A stretch of DNA of 64,000 nt. It comes from Zoogloea sp. Lineage in GTDB: Bacteria; Pseudomonadota; Gammaproteobacteria; Burkholderiales; Rhodocyclaceae. The stretch spans positions 1 through 64,000 of the forward strand of contig NZ_JAKLLN010000014.1 in NCBI RefSeq assembly GCF_023150065.1, written 5' to 3'. Position 1 is the stretch's first letter. Every line of letters begins with the position of its first letter. This document shows, one piece after another, positions 18,988 to 27,383 of this stretch. The position numbers and the translations under genes were made by a program. The notes beneath the pieces are model-generated. The model was not told the origin of the DNA. It made no database searches and saw only the letters and a list, made by a program, of their open reading frames with translations.

Positions 18988-20121
18988 ATGGAACGTGATC
19001 AGGCTCTCAAGTTCATGCACGACCTCCTGCGCCTCATGGTGCAGAAGAACGGCTCGGACCTCTTCATCACCACCAACTTCCCGCCGGCCATCAAGATCGA
19101 CGGGAAGATCATTCCCCAGTCCAACCAGCAGCTCACCCACACCCACACCGCCGAGCTGGCCCGGGTGATCATGAGCGACCGCCAGGCCCAGGAGTTCGAA
19201 GCCACCAAGGAGTGCAACTTCGCCATCTCCCCGCCGGGAATCGGCCGCTTCCGGGCCAATGCCTTCATCCAGCAGGGCCAGGTCGGGCTGGTGCTGCGGA
19301 CCATCCCCCAGAAGATCCCCACCTTCGACTCCCTGGGCCTGCCCCCGGTACTCAAGGACATCACCATGTCCAAGCGAGGCCTGGTCATCTTCGTCGGCGG
19401 CACGGGCACCGGCAAGACCACCTCGCTGGCGGCGATGGTCGATTACCGCAACGAGAAATCCTTCGGGCACATCATCACCATCGAAGACCCGATCGAGTTC
19501 GTACACAGCCACAAGAACTGCATCGTGACCCAGCGTGAAGTCGGAATCGACACCGACTCCTGGGAGCCCGCGCTCAAGAACACCCTGCGTCAGGCACCGG
19601 ACGTGATCCTGATGGGCGAGATCCGTGACCGGGAGACCATGGACTACGCCATCGCCTTTGCCGAAACCGGCCACCTCTGCCTGGCCACCCTGCACGCCAA
19701 CAGCGCCAACCAGGCCATCGACCGGATCGTCAACTTCTTCCCTGAAGAACGCCGCCACCAGCTGTTGATGGACCTCTCCCTCAACCTGCGCGCCCTGATC
19801 TCCCAGCGCCTGCTGCCCATGTGCGACCGCAAGGGCCGGGTGCCCGCCGTCGAGGTGATGCTCAACTCGCCGCTGATCTCCGACCTGATCTTCAAGGGCG
19901 AGATCCCGGGCATCAAGGAAGTCATGAAACGCTCGGTCGACCTTGGCATGCAGACCTTCGACCAGAGCCTTTTCGACCTCTACGAGAAGGGCATGATCAC
20001 CTACGAGGATGCCCTGCGCAACGCCGACTCCATGAACGACCTGCGTCTGCAGATCAAGCTCAAGAGCCGCCGGGGCGACAAGGATGTGCTTTCCGGCATC
20101 CAGAACCTCGACATCGTCTGA
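18988..20121 (+). CDS. pilU: PilT-like retraction ATPase PilU
   Basis: MERDQALKFMHDLLRLMVQKNGSDLFITTNFPPAIKIDG; Walker A GGTGTGKTTS; directly after pilT. Confidence 0.93.
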   Translation: MERDQALKFMHDLLRLMVQKNGSDLFITTNFPPAIKIDGKIIPQSNQQLTHTHTAELARVIMSDRQAQEFEATKECNFAISPPGIGRFRANAFIQQGQVGLVLRTIPQKIPTFDSLGLPPVLKDITMSKRGLVIFVGGTGTGKTTSLAAMVDYRNEKSFGHIITIEDPIEFVHSHKNCIVTQREVGIDTDSWEPALKNTLRQAPDVILMGEIRDRETMDYAIAFAETGHLCLATLHANSANQAIDRIVNFFPEERRHQLLMDLSLNLRALISQRLLPMCDRKGRVPAVEVMLNSPLISDLIFKGEIPGIKEVMKRSVDLGMQTFDQSLFDLYEKGMITYEDALRNADSMNDLRLQIKLKSRRGDKDVLSGIQNLDIV

Positions 20122-20239
20122 ATGGGGGAAGGAAGCTACTGCGCGGTCCAATCTCGCGACTGCGGTGCTCGCCGTACTCAAGTACGGCTGCGCGCCTCAT
20201 CGCGACCTTGGACCGCTCGCTACGCTTCCTTCCCCCATT
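20121..20239. repeat. Long imperfect palindrome between the convergent pilU and rlmL-like genes
   Basis: Perfect 16-bp outer arms AATGGGGGAAGGAAGC (20121-20136) / GCTTCCTTCCCCCATT (20224-20239), matched internal blocks, central GCCGTACTCAAGTACGGC. Confidence 0.85.
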
Positions 20240-20287
20240 CAGCGTGCTCCCGGTAAAAAGACTCTCTGCTGAACTGCCCCAGCAAGG

Positions 20288-21460
20288 TCAATCGTTCAGC
20301 TCTTCGTTGTCCGAAGGTTTGGGTTTGCGGGCTGAACCGGTGACCATCTGGTATTCGAACAGGCGGCATTCGATGGCGCCATTGAACAGCGGGGTGCGCT
20401 TGCTGGCCTTGAGGCGGACGCCTTTGGGCAAGGCGGGGTCGCCGCTGAAGAAGTAGCAGCGCCAGCCTGCCCAGTGGGCCTTCAGGGCGTCACCCAGTTT
20501 CGGGTAGAAGGCTTCCAGTTCGGCGGTGTCCGACAGGCGCACGCCGTAGGGCGGGTTGGCGATCAGCACGCCGGATGCAGCCGGAGCCTGCAGGTCGAGC
20601 AGATCGGCACGCCCCACCTCCACACAGCCCTCCAGCCCGGCACTGCGCAGGTTCACGATGGTCTTGCGCTGCTGTGCTTCGAGGATGTCCGAGCCGTAGA
20701 TGGCCAGCTTGCGGGGGGCCTGGCGGCGGGCCTCGGCGGCCTGGCGGATGGGCAGCCAGGCATCCCGTTCATACTGTTTGAAGCGCTCGAAGGCGAAGTG
20801 CCGCCCCAGGCCCGGCGCCACGTCAAGGGCCATCTGGGCCGCTTCAATGAGGAAAGTCCCGCTACCGCACATGGGATCGCACAGGGCCTCCTCGCCCGGC
20901 TTCCAGCCCGTCAGGCGCAGGATGCCGGCCGCCAGGTTTTCTTTCAGGGGGGCCTCCACCGCGGCCTGCTTGAAGCCGCGCTTGTAAAGTGCATCCCCCG
21001 AGGTATCCAGGTACAGCGTGACCGTATCAGCCGACAGGAAGGCGTGGATGCGCATGTCAGGCGACTGGGTGTTCACGTCCGGCCGCCGCCCGGCAACCGT
21101 GCGGAAGTGGTCGCACACCGCGTCCTTGATGCGCAGGGTGGCGAACTCCAGGCTGCGCAGGGGCGACTTGTGGGCCACCACGAAGACCCGGATGCTCTGG
21201 TCGGGCGTAAACCAGCGGGCCCAGGTGGGCGCGTAGGCGATGCGGTAGATGTCCTCCTCGCTGCGGTAGCGACCCATGGTGATCTGCCACAGCACGCGGG
21301 TGGCGATACGGCTTTCCAGATTGACCCGATAGCACAGGGACCACTCACCGGCGAAATGCACGCCGCCGGGCACGACCCTGGGGTCGGTGACACCGAGGGC
21401 CTTCAGCTCGTCGGCAAGGATCGGCTCGAGGCCGCGGGGACAGGGGGAAAAGAAATTCAA
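20288..21460 (-). CDS. THUMP domain class I SAM-dependent RNA methyltransferase (RlmL/YcbY N-terminal-like)
   Basis: MNFFSPCPRGLEPILADELKALG...LCDPMCGSGTFLIEAAQMALDVAPGLGR...VLIANPPYGVRL. Confidence 0.9.
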   Translation of the reverse strand: MNFFSPCPRGLEPILADELKALGVTDPRVVPGGVHFAGEWSLCYRVNLESRIATRVLWQITMGRYRSEEDIYRIAYAPTWARWFTPDQSIRVFVVAHKSPLRSLEFATLRIKDAVCDHFRTVAGRRPDVNTQSPDMRIHAFLSADTVTLYLDTSGDALYKRGFKQAAVEAPLKENLAAGILRLTGWKPGEEALCDPMCGSGTFLIEAAQMALDVAPGLGRHFAFERFKQYERDAWLPIRQAAEARRQAPRKLAIYGSDILEAQQRKTIVNLRSAGLEGCVEVGRADLLDLQAPAASGVLIANPPYGVRLSDTAELEAFYPKLGDALKAHWAGWRCYFFSGDPALPKGVRLKASKRTPLFNGAIECRLFEYQMVTGSARKPKPSDNEELND

Positions 21461-21482
21461 GGCAGGCGTCCGGATAAGAGGA

Positions 21483-21899
21483 TCAGAAAGGCTTCAGCAC
21501 GACGAGGAAGACCACCACGAACAGCACCAGCACCGGCACTTCATTGAAGAAGCGGTACCAGACGTGGCTGTGGGTGTTGCGGCCCTCGGCAAAGGCACGC
21601 ATCAGGCGTCCGCAATACAGGTGATAGACGATCAGGAAGGTTACCAGGCTCGTCTTGGCATGGAGCCAGCCGCCGCTCAGATCGAAACCGAACCACATCC
21701 ACATGCCCAGAGAGACGGCCAGGATGCCCAGGGGTGTCATGAAGCGATAGAGCTTGTGCTCCATCAGGGCCAGACGCTCCAGGGTGGCGGCGTCGGTGAC
21801 CATGGCGTGATTGACGAACAGGCGCGGCAGGTAGAACAGGCCGGCAAACCAGCTGGTGACGAAGATGATGTGCAGGGCCTTGATGCTGAGATAGAGCAT
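21483..21899 (-). CDS. hemJ: HemJ/CopD-type protoporphyrinogen oxidase-like membrane protein
   Basis: MLYLSIKALHIIFVTSWFAGLFYLPRLFV...LLGMWMWFG-like core; about 138 aa. Confidence 0.82.
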   Translation of the reverse strand: MLYLSIKALHIIFVTSWFAGLFYLPRLFVNHAMVTDAATLERLALMEHKLYRFMTPLGILAVSLGMWMWFGFDLSGGWLHAKTSLVTFLIVYHLYCGRLMRAFAEGRNTHSHVWYRFFNEVPVLVLFVVVFLVVLKPF

Positions 21900-21921
21900 G
21901 GTGTCGGACTCGGTTCTGGTT

Positions 21922-22818
21922 TCAGGAAACAGCGGGCGGCATGGCGGCCAGCGCGTCGGCCACGGTCGGATAGCGCAGCCGGACACGGAGTTCCCGCTTG
22001 ATGCGGCCGTTCATCAGGCGCCGCGACTCGGCCATGAAGGACAGGGTCATTGGCGACAGACGGCCCGCCAGCTCGGCCCGCGGCAGGCGGGGCGGCCGGG
22101 GCAGGCCGCAGGCATCGGCGACCAGGTCGAAGTAATCCCCCATGCGCATCACGCTGTCGTCGGTGGCGTTGTAGGCCCGATTGGGCCGGCCGCGGAACAG
22201 GGCCAGGGCCGACAGGCGCGCCAGATCATCTGCATGGATGTGATTGGTGAACACATCGTCCTCAGCCACCAGCACAGGGTCACCCTTGAGCAGCCGGGCC
22301 CGCGGCAGGCGCGTGTCCGCATCGTAGATCCCGGGTGCACGCAGGATGCTGACGCGGCAGCCGCTACGCTTGCCGAAGCTGCGCAGACGGGCCTCCGCCG
22401 CCACCCGACGTCCGGCCCGGGCCGAGTCCGGACGCAGCGGCCAGGTCTCGTCCAGCCAGGCGCCACCGCAGTCTCCGTAGACGCCGGTGGTACTTATGTA
22501 GCTTATCCGTCGTGGTAGACTCCCGCGACGCGTCAGGGCAGCCAGAAGGCGCCGGGTACGCGGATCATCGACGCCCTGCGCGGGCGGCGGCGCGCAGTGC
22601 AGCACGTAGTCGGCAATGCCGGCAAGGCGGTGCAGGGTAGCGGGCAGATCGAGGTCGGCAACAAGAGGCGTGGCGCCCAGCGCACGCAGTCCGGCACACT
22701 CATCCGCCCGCCTCGTCACCGCCATCACACGAAAGCGCTCGGCCAGCCAGGGAATGATCCGGCGAGCCACGTCACCACTGCCTACAATCAGTACCTGCTT
22801 CATTTTTCGACGTTTCAT
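21922..22818 (-). CDS. NAD(P)-dependent epimerase/short-chain dehydrogenase-like protein
   Basis: VLIVGSGDVARRIIPWL Rossmann start; RISYISTTGVYGDCGGAWLDE; TNHIHADDLARL. Confidence 0.85.
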   Translation of the reverse strand: MKRRKMKQVLIVGSGDVARRIIPWLAERFRVMAVTRRADECAGLRALGATPLVADLDLPATLHRLAGIADYVLHCAPPPAQGVDDPRTRRLLAALTRRGSLPRRISYISTTGVYGDCGGAWLDETWPLRPDSARAGRRVAAEARLRSFGKRSGCRVSILRAPGIYDADTRLPRARLLKGDPVLVAEDDVFTNHIHADDLARLSALALFRGRPNRAYNATDDSVMRMGDYFDLVADACGLPRPPRLPRAELAGRLSPMTLSFMAESRRLMNGRIKRELRVRLRYPTVADALAAMPPAVS

Positions 22819-22845
22819 CCTTCGATTATCTCACGGCCATCCACC

Positions 22846-23874
22846 ATGTCGTTCCAGGTCACCCTCCAGCCCAGCGGCCTCCATTTTGAAGCCGGCAGTG
22901 AAGAAACCGTTCTCGCCTCCGCCCTGGCCGCTGGCCTGCTCCTCCCCTACAGCTGCCGTGACGGTGCCTGCGGCGTGTGCAAGAGCAAGATTGTCTCCGG
23001 GCAGGTGGAGCATGGCCACTATTCCGAATCGACCCTCACCACCGCCGACCGCGATGCCGGCATGGCTCTGCTGTGCTGCGCGTCCCCGCGCTCCAATCTG
23101 GTCGTCGAAGTACGCCAGGTCAGCCGCGCCGGGGACATCCCGGTCAAGAAGCTCCCGTGCCGCGTGCAGAAGCTCACGCGCATCGGCGCCGACGTGATCG
23201 TTCTCGAAGTCAAGCTCCCTGCCAGCGAGAAGTTCCAGTTCGTGGCCGGCCAATACATCGACTTTCTGCTCGCCGACGGCAAGCGCCGCAGCTTCTCCAT
23301 CGCCAACGCCCCCACCGGCGCCGATTACCTCGAGCTGCACATCCGCCTGGTTCCCGGCGGGCGCTTCACCACCCACGTCTTCGAGAAGCTCAAGGAGAAG
23401 GACATCCTGCGCTTCGAAGGCCCCCTCGGCGGCTTCCGCCTGCGTGAAGACTCCTCCCGACCGATCGTACTGCTGGCCGGCGGCACCGGCTTTGCCCCCA
23501 TCAAGAGCATCGTCGAGAACGCCATTGCCACCGGTCTCAAGCGCCCCATGACCCTCTACTGGGGCAGCCGCGATGTGGCTGGCCTTTACCAGCTCGACAT
23601 CGCCCGCGACTGGGAAGCCCGCCTGCCGGGCTTCCGGTTTGTACCGGTGCTGTCAGACGCCCCCGCCAGCGACGCCTGGACGGGCCGCAGCGGTTTCGCC
23701 CATCATGCCCTGATGGCCGATCTGCCCGACCTGTCCGGCCACGAGGTGTACGCCTGTGGCTCACCTGCCATGATCGACGCAGCCCGGGCCGATCTCACCT
23801 CGCGCTGCGCGCTGCCGTCCGAAGCCTTCTTTGCCGACGCCTTCAGCTACTCGAATGACGCCGGAGCCGCCTGA
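22846..23874 (+). CDS. 2Fe-2S ferredoxin-FAD/NAD reductase (CDP-6-deoxy-delta-3,4-glucoseen reductase-like)
   Basis: CRDGACGVCKSKI 2Fe-2S motif; GKRRSFSIANAP FAD motif; LLAGGTGFAPIKSIVE NAD motif. Confidence 0.9.
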   Translation: MSFQVTLQPSGLHFEAGSEETVLASALAAGLLLPYSCRDGACGVCKSKIVSGQVEHGHYSESTLTTADRDAGMALLCCASPRSNLVVEVRQVSRAGDIPVKKLPCRVQKLTRIGADVIVLEVKLPASEKFQFVAGQYIDFLLADGKRRSFSIANAPTGADYLELHIRLVPGGRFTTHVFEKLKEKDILRFEGPLGGFRLREDSSRPIVLLAGGTGFAPIKSIVENAIATGLKRPMTLYWGSRDVAGLYQLDIARDWEARLPGFRFVPVLSDAPASDAWTGRSGFAHHALMADLPDLSGHEVYACGSPAMIDAARADLTSRCALPSEAFFADAFSYSNDAGAA

Positions 23875-23898
23875 GCTCCACACCGGAATCCTGCGCCC

Positions 23899-25038
23899 AT
23901 GAGCAATGCCGTCCTGATCACCCGCGAACCGGTCATCAACAAACAGCACAAGATCACCGCCAACCGGCTGATCGTCCATGCTGCCTCGGTTTCCCAGGCG
24001 GTGGAAACCCTGGACGGCCTTGCCGACGTATGGCCCTCCACCCATCCGGTCTTCGTCAGCCTCTACAAGCTGGTGCCCACACCAGACCTGCTCAACTGGA
24101 TCGCTCCGGCCAATGCCATGGTCGAGATCCCCGTCCAGTCCATCGCCCATCCCCTCACCCTGTCCCTGATTCCGCAGCTCCAGGCGGCCGGCATCAGCCT
24201 CAACCTCACCTGGTACCAGCACGACACCGTGCTGCCTGCCAACGTGCCCTGGCGCTTCGTGATCATCGACGCCAAGCGCCAGAACCTGCCCGCCGACCCG
24301 CCGGGCCTGGCCCTGGCCTGGGGGCTGACGGACGTACCCGATTTCCGCAATGCCATCGTCCAGGGCTATGACGGTGCGTCCGGGTGGTTCTTCCTGCGGG
24401 GCGTCACCAGCAACGGCAAGCTCGCCCCATCCCACGCCCAGATCGTGCGGCTGATGAACCTGGTGCGCAGAAATGCCGAAGTAAAGGAAATCGAGACGGT
24501 CCTAAAGCAGGATGTGGCACTTTCTTACAAACTGCTCAGATATATCAATTCCGCCGGTTTTGGGCTGATGTGCGAGATCCAGTCCTTCCGTCACGCGGTG
24601 ACCATTCTCGGCTACGAAAAGCTCAACAAATGGCTCTCCGTGCTGCTCGTATCGGCCAGCCGCGACCCCGCCGCCCCTGCCCTGATGCAGACCGCCATCG
24701 CCCGCGGACGCTTCATGGAACAGATCGGCGCAGCCTTCTTCGAGAAAGGTGAGCTGGACAACCTGTTCATCACCGGCGCCTTCTCCATGCTGCATCTGCT
24801 GCTGGGTGCCAGCCTGCAGTCCGCCCTCGAAGAGATGCACCTGCCCGCCCCCATCGCCGACGCCCTGCTCACCGGAGACGGCGTGTACGCGCCCTTCCTC
24901 AAGCTGGCCAGGGCTCTCGAGAGTTTCGACGACAGGAACCTCGCAGCCCTCGCCGGGGATCTCCACATCTCCTGCGAACAGGTCAACCGCGCCCACCTCG
25001 AAGCGCTGGCCTTTGCCGACAGCCTTCAGTTCGGCTGA
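23899..25038 (+). CDS. HDOD domain signalling protein with degenerate EAL-like N-terminus
   Basis: 380 aa; ISLNLTWYQHDT...; KEIETVLKQDVALSYKLLRYINSAGFGLMCEIQSFRHAVTILGYEKLNKWLSVLL is HDOD. Confidence 0.78.
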   Translation: MSNAVLITREPVINKQHKITANRLIVHAASVSQAVETLDGLADVWPSTHPVFVSLYKLVPTPDLLNWIAPANAMVEIPVQSIAHPLTLSLIPQLQAAGISLNLTWYQHDTVLPANVPWRFVIIDAKRQNLPADPPGLALAWGLTDVPDFRNAIVQGYDGASGWFFLRGVTSNGKLAPSHAQIVRLMNLVRRNAEVKEIETVLKQDVALSYKLLRYINSAGFGLMCEIQSFRHAVTILGYEKLNKWLSVLLVSASRDPAAPALMQTAIARGRFMEQIGAAFFEKGELDNLFITGAFSMLHLLLGASLQSALEEMHLPAPIADALLTGDGVYAPFLKLARALESFDDRNLAALAGDLHISCEQVNRAHLEALAFADSLQFG

Positions 25039-25226
25039 CGCCTCCTCCTCCCTGGCACACCCCCACCTGGGGGTTTATCGCCCCCCGAAAACCCTGCCTG
25101 CGGTCGCGAACTGAGTCACGTTCGGGCCTCCACGGCCCGATTTCGGCAAACTTATGTCACAGTTGGGCACAGGGGGAGCACGGTTAGAATCGAAAGCACA
25201 AAATCTGCGAAAAATGTGCTTCTTTC

Positions 25227-27326
25227 ATGCAAACCTCCCGAATCTCCAAATTGCGACGTCCCGCTGCGGTTCCAACCTTGCGCCTGCCCGGCCTGCGCGA
25301 GACCGCCACCGCCCTCCTGCGGGTCCTCTCCGTCGGGGTCCCGGCGTCGAAGGATGCAGCGCGGATCATCCTGCTCGACCCGGTCCTGGTCTTCGAGCTG
25401 CTGCAGACCAGCCCCCTGCAGAAGAATGAATCCGCATCCCTGCTGGAAGCCCTTACGCAGAGAGTCGAAAACACCGACGCCGGACTTCTTCAGGCCTGGG
25501 CCCTGCGGCACATCGTGCAGCAAGCCCAGCACCGGACCAGCATCGGCTCACACCGCCACCACTGCCTGCACAGCCAGTTCGTGGCCGAACTGGCTGCCCA
25601 TATCGCCCGGGAAACCGGCTACGCGGCACCCGAGGAAGCCTACGCCGCCGGCCTGCTCCACGACATCGGGCTGTTGTGGCTGAGCGAATACACCGACGAC
25701 TACATCGCACTGCTGGCCGAGGCCTCCGACGAACGCAGCCTGACTGCCAGCGAATGGGAACGCTACGGCCAGGACCATGCCGAGATCTCCTCCAACCTGG
25801 CCGCCCGCTGCGGCCTGCCGGCCGGTGTCGCCGACGCCATCGCCCTGCACCAGGCCGATGCGGACAGTCTGGTGAGCGCCCATCCGCTGGTACGCATCGC
25901 CGCCGCCGCCGAAGAACTGGCCACCTACCGGGGCAATCAGGCCCCCCTCAGCCTCGACAATGCCTGCCGCCTCACCCAGCTGGACGGCGCGATCCTGGTC
26001 AGCCTGCTGGCCGACACGACGCGCACCATCCAGGAACGCGCCAGCGCCCTCGGCATCCCCGTCGAGACCAGCATGTTCTCCCGCCCCTGGAGCGCCGACG
26101 GCAAGGAGAGCAGCGGGCCGGAGATGATCGACGCGGGCATCGCGCGGGCCGCCCTCGGTGCCTTTACCCGCAGCAGCTTCAGCAAGGGCTGCTCGGCATG
26201 GACCGACTTCAGCCTGGCCTCTCGCCTGCTGCTCAGCCTTGACGCACCGGTACTGTTCGTCAAGCCGGTGGATGGCGACGAGCTGACCGGCGCGGCCAAT
26301 CCGGCCCACCCCGGCCTGAGCCAGATCCGCATCGCCGCCGACGACCAGAACAGCGTTATCGCCGAAGCCTACCGCGACAACGTCGAAACCCGTTTCCAGG
26401 CTGCCCCCCGGCCCCCCGGCCGCAGCGCCGCCGACTGGCAGCTCGCCCGCTGGCTGGAGAGTGACGGCCTGCTGTGCGTCCCCTGGAGCAATGGTTTCGA
26501 ATCCGGCGTGGCGGTGTTTCCGTGCCCTAGCGCCGAGGATGCCGGCGAAGAGATCGAACACACCTTGCGTCAGCTCCTCACCGAAGCCGCCACCGTGCGC
26601 ATCTCCGAACGCAATGCCGAAGAGCGCCTGCGTCACGAGATCGAGGAGAACATCGGGCGCCGCTACGTGGACCACGCCCGGCGTATCGCCCACGAAGCCA
26701 GCAACCCGCTCACCGTCATCAAGACCTACCTGGGCATCATCGACGAGAAGGTGGAAGACGCAACGCTGAAGGAGCAGCTCAATCTCCTCAGCGACGAACT
26801 CGACCGGGTTGGCGCCCTGATCCGCAAGACCAGCGACTTCACCGGCATCCTCCCGACGGGTCCGGCCCACAGCGGCGTCGCCGAGATCCTCCACGACCTG
26901 CGCGCCCTCTACGGCGAAGCTCTGTTCGCCCGCCGTGGCATCCACTTCGAGCTACGCACCTCGCCCAATCTGCCGGCCGCTGCGATCCCGCCAGACGCCC
27001 TCAAGCAGGTGCTCCTGAACCTCTTCAAGAACGCCGCCGAAGCGATCCCCGAGGGTGGCAAGCTCACCGTCTCGGCGGTAGCCGGCATCAACGCCAACGG
27101 CAGCCCCTGCCTTGAGGTACGGGTGGTGGACAACGGCCCCGGCATGTCGCCGGAGCGGGTCCAGAACCTGTTTGCCGGCGGAGCCCGCAACAGCACCAAG
27201 CCCGGTGGCGGCGTCGGCCTGCCGGTAGTGCGCGAGCTGGTCACCAGCAACGGCGGAACCATCCTGTGCCGCAGTCAGCTGGGCTCCGGCACCGTTTTCC
27301 AGATCTTCATGCCGCTGGCGGCCTGA
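25227..27326 (+). CDS. HDOD domain-containing histidine kinase
   Basis: N-terminal HDOD/HD-like (AAGLLHDIGLLWL), C-terminal DHp (RRIAHEASNPLTVIKTYLGIIDEK) and HATPase (NLFKNAAEAIPEGG, VVDNGPGM, GGGVGLPVVRELV). Confidence 0.85.
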   Translation: MQTSRISKLRRPAAVPTLRLPGLRETATALLRVLSVGVPASKDAARIILLDPVLVFELLQTSPLQKNESASLLEALTQRVENTDAGLLQAWALRHIVQQAQHRTSIGSHRHHCLHSQFVAELAAHIARETGYAAPEEAYAAGLLHDIGLLWLSEYTDDYIALLAEASDERSLTASEWERYGQDHAEISSNLAARCGLPAGVADAIALHQADADSLVSAHPLVRIAAAAEELATYRGNQAPLSLDNACRLTQLDGAILVSLLADTTRTIQERASALGIPVETSMFSRPWSADGKESSGPEMIDAGIARAALGAFTRSSFSKGCSAWTDFSLASRLLLSLDAPVLFVKPVDGDELTGAANPAHPGLSQIRIAADDQNSVIAEAYRDNVETRFQAAPRPPGRSAADWQLARWLESDGLLCVPWSNGFESGVAVFPCPSAEDAGEEIEHTLRQLLTEAATVRISERNAEERLRHEIEENIGRRYVDHARRIAHEASNPLTVIKTYLGIIDEKVEDATLKEQLNLLSDELDRVGALIRKTSDFTGILPTGPAHSGVAEILHDLRALYGEALFARRGIHFELRTSPNLPAAAIPPDALKQVLLNLFKNAAEAIPEGGKLTVSAVAGINANGSPCLEVRVVDNGPGMSPERVQNLFAGGARNSTKPGGGVGLPVVRELVTSNGGTILCRSQLGSGTVFQIFMPLAA

Positions 27327-27383
27327 GCATGATTTGGTGCATGATTGCAGTGAAAAATAATAGACCCACGTCAGGGAGTCATA

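Noticed and set aside
18730-20181. 483-aa minus-strand ORF opposite pilU
   Set aside because: Antisense shadow of PilU, no domain recognised.
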